Shown: positions 1 through 9,221 of the stretch, one piece after another
How positions within the stretch are numbered: position 1 is the first letter of the stretch
Layout: each line of letters begins with the position of its first letter
Assembly: GCF_900188455.1 (NCBI RefSeq)
Contig: NZ_FZOL01000002.1
Coordinates: forward strand, 175,293-239,292
Length of the DNA stretch: 64,000 nt
Reading direction: 5' to 3'
DNA from: Pseudomonas japonica
GTDB taxonomy: Bacteria > Pseudomonadota > Gammaproteobacteria > Pseudomonadales > Pseudomonadaceae
Notes under the pieces: model-generated
Database searches by the model: none
Told to the model about the DNA's origin: nothing
The model's input: only the letters and a program-made list of their open reading frames with translations
Made by a program: the position numbers and the translations under genes

Positions 1-1221
1 GCCCTGGAAGCTGATGCGCTCGCGGGCCATGTCCAGCCAGTTGTGCAGGTGGGCGTCGTCCGGGATCAGTTCCTTGACCTTGGCGTCGGTCTTGTAGATG
101 TCCTCGGCGTTGCCCGACAGCGCGGCCCAGCGGAACGGCCCGATGCCGCGGCAGAACAGCGGACGGATATAGGCCGGGACGAAGCCGGGGAAGTCGAAGG
201 CATTGGCGACGCCCTCTTCTTTCGCCATCTGGCGGATGTTGTTGCCGTAGTCGAAGGTTGGGATGCCCTGCTTCTGGAAGTCCAGCATGGCCTGCACATG
301 CACGGCCATGGACTGCTTGGCGGCCTTGACCACCGCGGCCGGCTCGGTTTTCGCGCGGTCGCGGTACTGCTCCCAGGTCCAGCCGGCCGGCAGGTAGCCG
401 TTCAGTGGGTCGTGGGCGCTGGTCTGGTCGGTGACCATGTCCGGGCGCACGCCACGCTTGATCAGTTCCGGGAGGATTTCCGCAGCGTTGCCCAGCAGGG
501 CGATGGAGATGGCCTTGCCTTCGGCGGTGTAGCGGGCGATGCGGTCCAGGGCGTCGTCGAGGTCCTTGGCCTGCTCGTCGACGTAGCGGCTGGACAGGCG
601 GAAGTCGATGCGGCTCTGCTGGCATTCGATGTTCAGCGAGCAGGCGCCGGCCAGGGTCGCGGCCAGTGGCTGGGCGCCGCCCATGCCGCCGAGGCCGGCG
701 GTCAGTACCCATTTGCCCTTGAGGTTGCCGTCGTAGTGCTGGCGACCGGCCTCGACGAAGGTTTCGTAGGTGCCCTGGACGATGCCCTGGCTACCGATGT
801 AGATCCAACTGCCGGCGGTCATCTGGCCGTACATGGCCAGGCCCTTGGCATCCAGTTCGTTGAAGTGTTCCCAGTTGGCCCAGTGCGGTACCAGGTTGGA
901 GTTGGCGATCAGCACGCGCGGGGCGTTGGCGTGGGTCTTGAACACGCCGACCGGCTTGCCGGACTGCACCAGCAGGGTCTCGTCGTCGTTCAGGTGGGTC
1001 AGGCTCTCGACGATCTTGTCGTAGCACGCCCAGTTGCGTGCCGCGCGACCGATACCGCCGTAGACCACCAGTTCTTTCGGGTTCTCCGCCACTTCCGGGT
1101 CGAGGTTGTTCATCAGCATGCGCAGCGGGGCTTCGGTCAGCCAGCTCTTGGCGGTGAGCTTGTTGCCGCGGGGGGCGCGGATTTCGACGTCACGGAATTT
1201 GTTCAGGTTGTTGTCAGTCAC
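1..1221 (-). CDS. hutU: Urocanate hydratase (urocanase), C-terminus cut by window edge
   Basis: Second enzyme of histidine degradation: it hydrates urocanate to imidazolonepropionate using tightly bound NAD+ as electrophile, in the cytosol. About 407 N-terminal residues are present of roughly 557 usual for the family. The glycine-rich NAD+ segment [10 protein letters not shown] lies near residue 175 and is followed by the conserved stretch running into [18 protein letters not shown]. The window stops just before the segment that carries the catalytic cysteine in known urocanases. The start is GTG (1219-1221) giving [17 protein letters not shown], with GGAG eight bases upstream. It is transcribed away from hutD, with its own promoter region and a HutC-type operator at 1330-1343, so induction by urocanate through HutC is expected. 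Confidence 0.97.
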   Translation of the reverse strand, partial: MTDNNLNKFRDVEIRAPRGNKLTAKSWLTEAPLRMLMNNLDPEVAENPKELVVYGGIGRAARNWACYDKIVESLTHLNDDETLLVQSGKPVGVFKTHANAPRVLIANSNLVPHWANWEHFNELDAKGLAMYGQMTAGSWIYIGSQGIVQGTYETFVEAGRQHYDGNLKGKWVLTAGLGGMGGAQPLAATLAGACSLNIECQQSRIDFRLSSRYVDEQAKDLDDALDRIARYTAEGKAISIALLGNAAEILPELIKRGVRPDMVTDQTSAHDPLNGYLPAGWTWEQYRDRAKTEPAAVVKAAKQSMAVHVQAMLDFQKQGIPTFDYGNNIRQMAKEEGVANAFDFPGFVPAYIRPLFCRGIGPFRWAALSGNAEDIYKTDAKVKELIPDDAHLHNWLDMARERISFQG

Positions 1222-1533
1222 GAAAGGGCTCCTCGAGCGATCTATCCAATCCCAACCAGGCGGTGGGCCAGCGGCGTTTACGAACAGCGCGGAGGGGACG
1301 GCCTATCCACTCATACGCACACATCTTTACTTGTACATACAAGCATATGCAATTGGATTGCCAACCCTTGAAGTGGCTTCATGAAAAAACTCGGCGCATG
1401 CCTACAGCCCTTGTGGAACAAGGCCGGGAAATCTTGCAGAGGAGAATGGAGAAGACGGGAGGGAGCGCTGGGGACCAAGGCGGCATTGCGCCACCTTGGG
1501 GCATTCGGTAACAAAGTGTGCGCGAGTGGTGCG
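1222..1533. other. hutD-hutU intergenic region
   Basis: About 310 bases without a credible gene. It carries the hutU promoter region and the HutC-type operator at 1330-1343. Short reading frames here lack ribosome sites and family resemblance. Confidence 0.6.
1330..1343. promoter_or_regulatory. HutC-type operator upstream of hutU
   Basis: CTTGTACATACAAG is an inverted repeat with six-base arms (CTTGTA/TACAAG) around a two-base centre. It matches the CTTGTA-TACAAG type of site known for Pseudomonas HutC, and lies about 110 bases upstream of the hutU start. Binding is inferred from sequence and context. Confidence 0.8.
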
Positions 1534-2112
1534 TTACCCGGAAACAGCGATGAGTTCGATCAGGCAGCAGCGACCGGTGATATCCAGAGTGCGCAGTTGC
1601 TCGTTGTCCTGCAGATAAAGGCAGTCGTACAGACCCAGCGTCTGCTCCGGATGACCGCTGACGCCGATCTGCAACGACGACTGGGCACTGAATAGCAGCA
1701 CCGTGCAGGCGGAGCTGAACACCCGGCTGTAGCCACTGAACCACTGCAGGCGCGCGCGGTAACGCTGCGGCGCGTAGATCAGGTTGAAATCACGGATCGG
1801 CCCACCCAGCAGGCGGCAACTGACCTGGCTTTCGCCGCTGAACACATAGGCATCGAACGGCAGCAGGGCGCGGCTCGGTTGACCATCGACCTGCAGAACC
1901 ATGCCGTCGCCCTGCAGCACGGTGATGATCCGCTGGTAACCGGCGAAGCTGGAGAAGTCGCCGGACTCACCGATGTCGGCGATCGACAGGCGCCAGCCGA
2001 AGCCTTCGAGGCCCTGGCCGGCGTCGCGGGTGATCTCTTCGGTGCTGCCGCCGCCATTCTTCCACGGCATGCGCGGGTAGTCGGCGGCGCGTAACAGGGT
2101 CAACTCGGTCAT
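1534..2112 (-). CDS. hutD: HutD/Ves family protein
   Basis: 192-residue cupin-fold protein of the HutD family, recognised from the N-terminal PRMPWKNGGGSTEEI segment and the later FSGYQRI-like and VFSGE-type strands. HutD has no proven enzymatic activity. In Pseudomonas it supports growth on histidine and has been proposed to limit hut operon expression by sensing an intermediate. The ATG at 2110-2112 is preferred over an upstream in-frame ATG because it overlaps the hutC stop by four bases (ATGA), the usual sign of translational coupling. The longer frame would only read hutC sequence in another frame. Cytosolic; co-transcribed with hutC. Confidence 0.93.
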   Translation of the reverse strand: MTELTLLRAADYPRMPWKNGGGSTEEITRDAGQGLEGFGWRLSIADIGESGDFSSFAGYQRIITVLQGDGMVLQVDGQPSRALLPFDAYVFSGESQVSCRLLGGPIRDFNLIYAPQRYRARLQWFSGYSRVFSSACTVLLFSAQSSLQIGVSGHPEQTLGLYDCLYLQDNEQLRTLDITGRCCLIELIAVSG

Positions 2113-2855
2113 TTGCTGAAGCGTCCTTCGAGGCGATGGCGGGAACCGGGGTGGATCAGCCGCGCGGCCGTGACCGGCAGGCGGCCCGACCAGGTGCGAC
2201 GGCGGATCAGCAGGCAGGGCTCGCTGTGTTCGATCTGCAGCAGGCTGCATTCATAGGCATCGGCGAGGATCGCCTCGACCACGTGCTCGCCTTCGGTGAG
2301 CGGCGCGACCTGGGACAGATAGGCGTAAGGCGTCTGCCGGGTGAAATCCTGGTTGAGGTAGTCCGGGGCGATCTGCGCGTTGACGTAGCGGTCCTCGATC
2401 TGCACCGGCACGCCGTCTTCGTAGTGCACGATCAATGAATGGAAGACCCGCTGGCCTTCGCGCATGTCCAGGGCCACCGCACGCTCGGAACCGGCGACTT
2501 CCTCGGCCAGGGTCACCACCTGGCAACTGTGCTGGTGACCACGGGCGGCGATCTCGTCGGCAATGTTGTGCACATCGAACAGCGCCGAGTGCGTCTTCGG
2601 TTCGGCGACGAAAGTACCAACGCCCTGCATGCGCACCAGCAACCCCTCGGCGGTCAGTTCGCGCAGGGCACGGTTGATGGTCATGCGGCTGAAGCCCAGT
2701 TCGTTGACCAGTTCGCTTTCCGAGGGCACCCGATGGTGCGGCGGCCAGGTGCCGCTCTCGATCTGCTGGACGATCATCTGTTTGACCCGGGCATACAGCG
2801 GCGCCGGCCCCTCGCCCATCTGGGCAACCAGCTTGGAGACAGGAGGTTTCGGCAC
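2109..2855 (-). CDS. hutC: Histidine utilization repressor, GntR/HutC family
   Basis: 248-residue urocanate-responsive repressor. The N-terminal GntR winged helix (about residues 18-85) contains PSESELVNELGFSRMTINRA, and the C-terminal UTRA effector domain (about 100-240) is complete. In pseudomonads HutC represses hut operons and is released by urocanate. The gene is divergent from hutF, and the palindrome at 2921-2936 between them is a likely autoregulatory site. Its stop overlaps the hutD start. Length and domain order are normal for the family. Confidence 0.96.
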   Translation of the reverse strand: MPKPPVSKLVAQMGEGPAPLYARVKQMIVQQIESGTWPPHHRVPSESELVNELGFSRMTINRALRELTAEGLLVRMQGVGTFVAEPKTHSALFDVHNIADEIAARGHQHSCQVVTLAEEVAGSERAVALDMREGQRVFHSLIVHYEDGVPVQIEDRYVNAQIAPDYLNQDFTRQTPYAYLSQVAPLTEGEHVVEAILADAYECSLLQIEHSEPCLLIRRRTWSGRLPVTAARLIHPGSRHRLEGRFSK

Positions 2856-2920
2856 TGGAAAAGTCCTTGTTCTATTGAATGAACGGTAGCTTGCCGGAGT
2901 TTACCCAGCAGGCAAACGTC

Positions 2921-2936
2921 TGTATATGTATATACA
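2921..2936. promoter_or_regulatory. HutC-type operator between hutC and hutF
   Basis: TGTATATGTATATACA is a perfect inverted repeat (seven-base arms TGTATAT/ATATACA, two-base centre) in the 107-base divergent hutC-hutF gap. It shares the TGTA-TACA ends with the site before hutU, so it probably controls both hutF and hutC. Confidence 0.75.
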
Positions 2937-2962
2937 AATAAACAGAACGAGGTGCCGTGTCG

Positions 2963-4327
2963 ATGTCCGTCTATTTTGCCGAACGCGCTCTGTTGCCCGG
3001 TGGCTGGGCTGAAAACGTCAGGATCGAGGTCGGCGCCGATGGCCTGCTGGCCTCGATCCAGGCCGACGCTTCGTCGGACGGCGCGGAAAAACTCACCGGC
3101 CCGCTGCTGCCGGGCATGCCCAACCTGCACTCGCATGCCTTCCAGCGCGCCATGGCCGGCCTGGCGGAAGTCGCCGGCAATCCCAACGACAGCTTCTGGA
3201 CCTGGCGTGAGCTGATGTACCGCCTGGTCGGCAAGATCAGCCCCGAGCAACTGCAGGTGATCGCCCGCCAGCTGTACATCGAGATGCTCAAGGCGGGCTA
3301 CACCTCGGTCGCCGAATTCCACTACGTACACCATGACCCGCAGGGCAAACCCTACGCCGACCCGACCGAACTGTCCCGCCGCATCAGCGCCGCGGCCAGC
3401 CAGAGCGGCATCGGCCTGACCCTGCTGCCGGTGCTCTACAGCCACTCGGGCTTCGGCGGGCAGGCACCGAACGAAGGCCAGCGGCGCTTCATCAACGGCA
3501 CCGAGCAGTACCTCGATCTGCAATCGCGACTGCAACCGGTACTGGCCGCGCAACCGGCACAGGGTCTGGGGCTGTGCTTCCACTCGCTGCGCGCGGTGAC
3601 GCCGGAGCAGATCGCCAGCGTGCTGGCCGCCAGCGACAAGGCCTGCCCGGTACATATCCACATCGCCGAACAGCAGAAGGAAGTCGACGACTGCCTGGCC
3701 TGGAGCGGACGTCGGCCGATCCAGTGGCTGTACGACAACGTCGAGGTGGACCAGCGCTGGTGTCTGGTGCATGCCACCCATGCGCACGCCGATGAAGTGA
3801 CGGCGATGGCCAGGAGCCGGGCGATTGCCGGGCTGTGCCTGACCACCGAGGCGAACCTGGGCGACGGGATCTTCCCCGCCGTGGATTTCCTCGCCCAGGG
3901 TGGGCGCATGGGCATCGGCTCGGACAGCCATGTGTCGCTGAGCGTGGTGGAAGAACTGCGCTGGCTGGAGTACGGCCAGCGCCTGCGCGATCAGCGGCGC
4001 AACCGCCTGTATGGCGCGGCGCAGCCGATGGTCGGGCGGACGCTGTTCGATGCGGCGCTGGACGGTGGCGCGCAGGCGCTGGGGCAGGCCATTGGCGAAC
4101 TGGCGGTGGGCAAGCGTGCGGACTGGCTGGTGCTGGATGGGGTGGATCCGTATATCGCCACGGCGGAAGGCGACAGCATTCTCAATCGCTGGCTGTTTGC
4201 CGGTGGGGATCGGCAGGTGCGGGATGTGATGGTGAATGGGCGGTGGGTGGTCAGGCAGGGCTGCCATGCCGACGAAGAGGACAGTGCCGTTGCGTTTACC
4301 GGAGTCCTGAAAGATCTGCTTGGCTGA
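2963..4327 (+). CDS. hutF: Formimidoylglutamate deiminase
   Basis: Zinc amidohydrolase that converts N-formimidoyl-L-glutamate to N-formyl-L-glutamate plus ammonia, the five-step Pseudomonas version of histidine breakdown. Visible features are the HSH metal motif (about residues 56-58, in MPNLHSHAFQRAM), a later IHIAEQ histidine and the GSDSHVSL aspartate. The protein is 454 residues, normal for HutF. A GTG two codons earlier (2957) is possible, but ATG at 2963 has the better spacing (10 bases) to GAGG at 2949-2952. Divergent from hutC, so likely under HutC control. Confidence 0.95.
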   Translation: MSVYFAERALLPGGWAENVRIEVGADGLLASIQADASSDGAEKLTGPLLPGMPNLHSHAFQRAMAGLAEVAGNPNDSFWTWRELMYRLVGKISPEQLQVIARQLYIEMLKAGYTSVAEFHYVHHDPQGKPYADPTELSRRISAAASQSGIGLTLLPVLYSHSGFGGQAPNEGQRRFINGTEQYLDLQSRLQPVLAAQPAQGLGLCFHSLRAVTPEQIASVLAASDKACPVHIHIAEQQKEVDDCLAWSGRRPIQWLYDNVEVDQRWCLVHATHAHADEVTAMARSRAIAGLCLTTEANLGDGIFPAVDFLAQGGRMGIGSDSHVSLSVVEELRWLEYGQRLRDQRRNRLYGAAQPMVGRTLFDAALDGGAQALGQAIGELAVGKRADWLVLDGVDPYIATAEGDSILNRWLFAGGDRQVRDVMVNGRWVVRQGCHADEEDSAVAFTGVLKDLLG

Positions 4328-4329
4328 TT

Positions 4330-4436
4330 TTGGGCCTGCTTTGCAGGCCTTCGCGGGCAAGCCACGCTCCTACAGGGAGTTCGCGTTCCCGGTGTAGGAG
4401 CGTGGCTTGCCCGCGAAGGACCGCAAAGCGGTCCCG
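4330..4436. repeat. Paired inverted REP elements (REPIN-like)
   Basis: Two head-to-head copies of the Pseudomonas REP core: GCGGGCAAGCCACGCTCCTA at about 4353 and its inverse GTAGGAGCGTGGCTTGCCCG at about 4394, flanked by CTGCTTTGCAGG and CCGCAAAGCGG hairpins. They lie between the convergent hutF and lipocalin genes. Confidence 0.9.
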
Positions 4437-4437
4437 A

Positions 4438-5004
4438 TCAAGGTTTGCGGGCCATATCCCGATCCGCAACCCGCCACACCAGTCGCGTCGTGTCATACCC
4501 CTGCTGCCGCGCCCTGGCCAGCAGGTTCTCGCGCTCCACCGCCGGCAAGGTCGGGGTCCGCGACAAAATCCACAGGTACTTGCGGTCCGGGTTCCCCACC
4601 AGCGCCGTCTGGTAGTCGCTGCTCACATAGAGCACCCAGTAGTTGCCCTTGGGCGCCCCGGGCAACTTCATGAACCAGTTGTCGAACGTCACCCACAGCT
4701 TGTCGGTCTTGCCCGGCACCTGCGGCGTGGCGCTGCCGCTGGCTTCCTGCCATTTGCCCTCGAGGGTCAGGCAGCGATTGAGCACCCCGACGCTGCCATC
4801 GACGCGCAGGTTGTAGTGCGCTTCGGATTGCGCGCAATCACGCTGGAAATACATCGGCAGCCGGGCCAGTTCATACCACTTGCCCTGGTAACGCTTGAAA
4901 TCGACGTGATCCACCGTCTTCGGCGGCACCGGTCCGACGTCCTGGGTCGCACAACCACCCAGCAGCAACGCCGCACCCAATGCCAGCAGCGAACGACGAA
5001 TCAT
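4438..5004 (-). CDS. blc: Outer-membrane lipocalin lipoprotein (Blc-like)
   Basis: 188-residue bacterial lipocalin with a lipoprotein signal ending LLLGGC (Cys18, followed by Ala, which predicts outer-membrane sorting). The lipocalin signature KRYQGKWYELARLP sits near residue 38, and the barrel motif NYWVLYVSSDYQTALVG near 125. The later WILSRTPTL strand is also typical. Blc binds lysophospholipids and fatty acids and is linked to envelope stress and starvation. Its ATG overlaps the stop of the upstream small lipoprotein gene by four bases, so the two are co-transcribed. Confidence 0.93.
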   Translation of the reverse strand: MIRRSLLALGAALLLGGCATQDVGPVPPKTVDHVDFKRYQGKWYELARLPMYFQRDCAQSEAHYNLRVDGSVGVLNRCLTLEGKWQEASGSATPQVPGKTDKLWVTFDNWFMKLPGAPKGNYWVLYVSSDYQTALVGNPDRKYLWILSRTPTLPAVERENLLARARQQGYDTTRLVWRVADRDMARKP

Positions 5005-5255
5005 TTCAGCCCCTGCCCCGCGTACATCAACACCTTGTCACCTGCGTACTGGACACTGATGAAGGTCTTCTCATCCCCCCAGGTACAGCTGGACACACCG
5101 AGGGCGCCGGAACATTCGGTCGGGCTCCCCAACAGGCTTTCGACCTCGGCCTTGCTCATACCGGTCTTGAGCTTGGAATAGTTTTCCTGGTTGAGCTTGC
5201 TGCACGCAGCCAGCAACACGCACAGGGACAACAGGGCGACGGAACGCAACGACAT
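5001..5255 (-). CDS. Small lipoprotein with SmpA/OmlA-like repeat
   Basis: 84-residue lipoprotein: signal sequence ending LLAAC (Cys18), then LKTGMSKAEVESLLGSP. That stretch is the characteristic start of the SmpA/OmlA (BamE-type) fold, followed by two short strands. Function unknown; it is much shorter than BamE and lies away from the usual bamE location. It leads a two-gene unit with the lipocalin (ATGA overlap), suggesting an envelope role. The start is the ATG at 5253-5255; the much longer open frame extending upstream is antisense to the chemoreceptor gene and is not real. Confidence 0.85.
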   Translation of the reverse strand: MSLRSVALLSLCVLLAACSKLNQENYSKLKTGMSKAEVESLLGSPTECSGALGVSSCTWGDEKTFISVQYAGDKVLMYAGQGLK

Positions 5256-5480
5256 GAAGGGGTACTCCTGGGAATGAAGGTGACAGGGCCAGATCACTGC
5301 CGACAGCTTAGAAGGATAAATCTCACTCCGGTTCCCGAAGGCCCTCGCTTTCAATCCCGCGCAATCGCTCACCTTTGGTCGGTTGTTGGCGGAACCGATT
5401 AATCTTTTTCGTGCAACGGACGACAAAGGGGGCGCTGCGGCGGATTGCCGCGCCCCTTCCGTGAATTGCGTGACCTCGAA

Positions 5481-7373
5481 ATGACCAAGAACCTGAAATT
5501 CAGCCACAAGATCCTGTTGGCGGCCGCCCTCATTGTGGTGCTGGCCTTCACCTGCTTCGTCCTGTTCAACGATTACCGCCAACGCCAGTCCCTGCGGGCC
5601 GGTACCGAAGCCTCGATGCAGGAACTGGGCACCCTGACCGCCGGCAACATCCGCAGCTGGCTGGACAGCCGCATCCAGATCCTCGACTCCTTCGCCCAGC
5701 AGGTGGCCGTCGACGGCCCCGGCAAGGACGCCCTGAACCGCAGCCTGGCGCTGCCGGTGTACGCCAGCAACTTCGCCCTCACCTACTTCGGCGGCAAGGA
5801 CGGTGCCATGCAGTCGGTGCCGGCCGGCAATCGTCCCGCCGACTACGACCCGCGGGTGCGCGGCTGGTACAAGAGCGCCAGCGCCGCCGGCCAGACCGTG
5901 GTCACCGAACCGTACATCTCCGCCTCCATGGGCAAGCTGGTGGTGACCATCGCCACCCCGGTGCGCCAGGCTGCCCAGCAGATCGGCGTCGCCGGCGCCG
6001 ACACGGCCCTGGACACCATCAGCGCGATCATCAACTCGCTGAATTTCGACGGCCACGGCCACGCCTTCATCGTCAACGGCGACGGCAAGATCCTCATCCA
6101 CCCCAACGGCGACCTGGCCCTGAAAACCCTGGCGCAGGCTTATCCACAGGGCACGCCGGTGATCGGCAAGGGCATGAAGGAAGTCGAGATCGACGGCCGC
6201 GCGCAGTTCATCAGCTTCACCCATGTCGACGGCGTGCCGTCGGCGGACTGGTACGTCGCCCTGGTCCTCGACCAGGACGCCGCCTTCGCCATGCTCGGCG
6301 AGCTGCGCAGCTCGGCGGTGGTGGCGACCATCGCCGCGGTGCTGATCATCATCGCCCTGCTCGGCGTGCTGATCCGCGTGCTGATGGAACCGCTGCATGT
6401 GATGGGTCGGGCCATGCATGACATCGCCGAGGGCAAGGGCGACCTGACCCGACGCCTGAACATCCACGCCCACGACGAATTCGGTGCCCTCGGCCAGTCG
6501 TTCAACCGCTTCGTCGAGCGGATTCACGAATCGATCCGCGAAGTGTCCTCGGCCACCGGCCAGGTCAACGAGGTCGCCCTGCGCGTGATCAGCGCGTCCA
6601 ATGCCTCGATCCACAACGCCGACCAGCAGTCGAGCCGCACCAGCAGCGTGGCCGCGGCGATCAACGAACTGGGCGCCGCGGCCCAGGAAATCGCCCAGAA
6701 CGCCGCCCTCGCCTCGCAGCATTCCAGCGACGCACGCGGCCTGGCCGAAGACGGTCAGCAGGTGGTCGAGCAGACCATCGAGGTGATGAACCAGCTGTCG
6801 GCGAAGATCAGCGACTCCTGCGGCAATATCGAGACGCTCAACGCCAATACGGTGAACATCGGGCAGATCCTCGAAGTGATCGCCGGCATCTCCCAGCAGA
6901 CCAACCTGCTGGCGCTCAACGCCGCCATCGAGGCGGCGCGGGCTGGCGAGGCGGGTCGCGGTTTCGCGGTGGTGGCGGACGAAGTGCGCAACCTCGCCCA
7001 CCGCACCCAGGACTCGGCGCAGCAGGTGCAGCGGATCATCGAGGAACTGCAGTCCGGCGCCCAGGTAGCGGTGAGCACCATGACCGAGAGCCAGCACCAC
7101 AGCCAGCACAGCGTGGGCATCGCCAACCAGGCGGGCGAGCGTCTGGGCAGCGTGACCCAGCGGATCGGCGAGATCGACGGGATGAACCAGTCGGTCGCCA
7201 CCGCCACCGAGGAACAGACCGCCGTGGTGGAGTCGATCAATGTCGACATCACCGAGATCAATACGCTGAACCAGGAAGGTGTGGAAAACCTGCAGGCGAC
7301 GTTGCGGGCCTGCAACGACCTGGAGCATCAGGTCGAGCGGTTGAAGCATCTGGTGGGGAGTTTCAGGATCTGA
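5481..7373 (+). CDS. Methyl-accepting chemotaxis protein, dCache_1 sensor (PctA-like)
   Basis: 630-residue transmembrane chemoreceptor. TM1 is about residues 10-30, the periplasmic double-Cache domain about 35-275, TM2 about 285-308, then HAMP and the signalling domain with the tip motif [19 protein letters not shown] near 470. Closest recognised relatives are the P. aeruginosa amino-acid receptors PctA/B/C. In the binding pocket Tyr122, Arg127, Trp129, Tyr130, Tyr145 and Asp174 match the amino-acid motif, but the position of PctA Asp146 is Ser147 (PYISAS). Ligand preference may therefore differ. The ATG at 5481 gives the typical [17 protein letters not shown] start; a TTG 12 codons upstream is less likely. 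Confidence 0.94.
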   Translation: MTKNLKFSHKILLAAALIVVLAFTCFVLFNDYRQRQSLRAGTEASMQELGTLTAGNIRSWLDSRIQILDSFAQQVAVDGPGKDALNRSLALPVYASNFALTYFGGKDGAMQSVPAGNRPADYDPRVRGWYKSASAAGQTVVTEPYISASMGKLVVTIATPVRQAAQQIGVAGADTALDTISAIINSLNFDGHGHAFIVNGDGKILIHPNGDLALKTLAQAYPQGTPVIGKGMKEVEIDGRAQFISFTHVDGVPSADWYVALVLDQDAAFAMLGELRSSAVVATIAAVLIIIALLGVLIRVLMEPLHVMGRAMHDIAEGKGDLTRRLNIHAHDEFGALGQSFNRFVERIHESIREVSSATGQVNEVALRVISASNASIHNADQQSSRTSSVAAAINELGAAAQEIAQNAALASQHSSDARGLAEDGQQVVEQTIEVMNQLSAKISDSCGNIETLNANTVNIGQILEVIAGISQQTNLLALNAAIEAARAGEAGRGFAVVADEVRNLAHRTQDSAQQVQRIIEELQSGAQVAVSTMTESQHHSQHSVGIANQAGERLGSVTQRIGEIDGMNQSVATATEEQTAVVESINVDITEINTLNQEGVENLQATLRACNDLEHQVERLKHLVGSFRI

Positions 7374-7398
7374 TGCCACTCAAGGCCTGCGCCGCCCT

Positions 7399-7449
7399 GT
7401 AGGAGCTGGCTTGCCTGCGCGGTCCTTCGCGGGCAAGCCACGCTCCTAC
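7399..7449. repeat. Paired inverted REP elements
   Basis: GTAGGAGCTGGCTTGCC and its inverse GCGGGCAAGCCACGCTCCTA, separated by only a few bases, between the convergent chemoreceptor and DUF924 genes. Confidence 0.85.
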
Positions 7450-7465
7450 CAGGTTAGCGCGGCCC

Positions 7466-8062
7466 CTAGAATCTGGACCCCGGCTCCAGCAGGAAATCCA
7501 TCTCTTCACTGGTACTCGGCCGCCCCAGCACCAGGTTGCGGTGCGGGAACCGACCGAACCGGGCAATCACCCGCTGGTGCTGCTCGGCATAGTCGAGAAA
7601 GCCCTCGAACAACCGACGATCCGCCGCCGGCTGCGCCGCCAGCAGGGTCTGGTAGCGCTCGACGCAGATGTTCTGCCAGTCCAGCACCTCGGCATGCTCC
7701 AGCACCAGCAGGATGAACACCCGCTGCAGCGGCAGCAGCTGGTAATCCCAGGCCCGGTCCAGGCCCTGCATCACCAGCACCTGCGCGCGACGATCGCCGT
7801 CGAAGGCGCGCGGCGTGTCGCGGTGGATCATGCGCGGCAACTGATCCAGCAACAGGACCAGCCCCAGCCAGCCCTGCGGACTCTGCAACCACTCGTCCAG
7901 ACCACCGGCCAGCGCCTGCTCGACCAGCGGGCCGAAGCGCTCCTGCGCCTCGGCGTCGTGGTGCTTGCCGAACCACAGCGCGCTCTTCTCGTCAGCTACG
8001 TCCTGGGGACTGGTGCCCCATCCGAACCACCACTCCAGCAACGGCTGCCAAGGTGCGAGCAT
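7466..8062 (-). CDS. DUF924 family protein
   Basis: 198-residue all-helical cytosolic protein of the DUF924 family (TPR-like fold). Recognised by the N-terminal LEWWFG segment, the LVLLLDQLPRMIHRDTPRAFDGD core near residue 68, and FGRFPHRN near the C-terminus. Catalytic function unknown. It lies 6 bases from the fbp stop and in the same direction, so it is probably co-transcribed with fbp, as in other pseudomonads. Confidence 0.92.
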   Translation of the reverse strand: MLAPWQPLLEWWFGWGTSPQDVADEKSALWFGKHHDAEAQERFGPLVEQALAGGLDEWLQSPQGWLGLVLLLDQLPRMIHRDTPRAFDGDRRAQVLVMQGLDRAWDYQLLPLQRVFILLVLEHAEVLDWQNICVERYQTLLAAQPAADRRLFEGFLDYAEQHQRVIARFGRFPHRNLVLGRPSTSEEMDFLLEPGSRF

Positions 8063-8068
8063 GGCTGT

Positions 8069-9079
8069 TTACTCCTGGTGATAACCGGTGACGCGCTGGA
8101 CTTCCTCTTTCGAACCGAGGAACACCGCCACGCGCTGGTGCAGGCTGTCCGGCTGGATGTCGAGGATGCGCTGGGTACCGTCGGTGGACGCGCCACCGGC
8201 CTGCTCGATGATGAAGGACATCGGGTTGGCTTCGTACATCAGCCGCAGTTTGCCCGGCTTGCCCGGCTCACGGGCGTCGCGCGGGTACATGAACAGGCCG
8301 CCGCGGGTCAGGATGCGATGCACGTCCGCAACCATCGAAGCGATCCAGCGCATGTTGTAGTTCTTCTTCAGCGGGCCGGTCTCGCCTTCCAGCAGTTCGC
8401 CGACGTAGCGCTTGACCGGGGCTTCCCAGTGACGCTGGTTGGACATGTTGATGGCGAACTCGGCGGTGGTTTCCGGCACCTTGATGTTCTCGTGGGTCAG
8501 GACGAAGCTGCCCAGCTCGCGGTCCAGGGTGAAGCCCTTGACGCCATTGCCCAGGGTCAGGATCAGCATGGTCTGCGGACCGTAGATCGCGTAACCGGCG
8601 GCAACCTGCTTGGTGCCCGGCTGGAGGAAGGCCTTTTCGTTCAGGCTTTCGTTCTGGCTCAGGTACTCGTTAGGGCAGCGCAGCACCGAGAAGATGGTGC
8701 CGACGGAAACGTTGACGTCGATGTTCGACGAGCCGTCCAGCGGGTCGAAGACCAGCAGGTAGGCGCCTTTCGGGTACTTGCCGGGAATCTGGTAGGCATT
8801 GTCCATCTCTTCCGAGGCCATGCCGGCCAGGTGACCGCCCCACTCGTTGGCTTCGAGGAGGATGTCGTTGGAGATCACGTCCAGCTTCTTCTGGACTTCG
8901 CCCTGCACGTTCTCGGTGCCCATGCTGCCCAGTACGCCGCCGAGAGCGCCCTTGGACACGTTGTGGCTGATTTCCTTGCATGCGCGCGCCACCACTTCGA
9001 TGAGGAAGCGCAGATCGGCAGGGGTGCTGTTGCTACGGGTCTGCTCAATCAGATAGCGACTCAGGGTAACGCGGGACAT
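8069..9079 (-). CDS. fbp: Fructose-1,6-bisphosphatase, class 1
   Basis: 336-residue gluconeogenic enzyme hydrolysing fructose 1,6-bisphosphate to fructose 6-phosphate with Mg2+. The metal-binding signature [12 protein letters not shown] is clear near residue 118, and the C-terminal GGxSTDG segment and length match class 1 enzymes. Cytosolic. It is the only committed gluconeogenic phosphatase in this window and is followed by the DUF924 gene. The start ATG (9077-9079) gives [15 protein letters not shown]. Confidence 0.97.
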   Translation of the reverse strand: MSRVTLSRYLIEQTRSNSTPADLRFLIEVVARACKEISHNVSKGALGGVLGSMGTENVQGEVQKKLDVISNDILLEANEWGGHLAGMASEEMDNAYQIPGKYPKGAYLLVFDPLDGSSNIDVNVSVGTIFSVLRCPNEYLSQNESLNEKAFLQPGTKQVAAGYAIYGPQTMLILTLGNGVKGFTLDRELGSFVLTHENIKVPETTAEFAINMSNQRHWEAPVKRYVGELLEGETGPLKKNYNMRWIASMVADVHRILTRGGLFMYPRDAREPGKPGKLRLMYEANPMSFIIEQAGGASTDGTQRILDIQPDSLHQRVAVFLGSKEEVQRVTGYHQE

Positions 9080-9221
9080 GTATGGCTCCGGAGGATTGGG
9101 GAGGAAAAAATCCCACGCAGTTTACAGGGAGAGCACGGCGCGGGCGAGCAGTAGGACAGCCCTGCCCGATCAGACGACACATTCGGCGTCTGGTTCCCGC
9201 CGCCCGCCGCGCCGCGGCCGT

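Noticed and set aside
5001-7379. 792-codon open frame on the minus strand
   Set aside because: Almost all of it is antisense to the chemoreceptor gene; only its last 84 codons are a real small lipoprotein with its own start.
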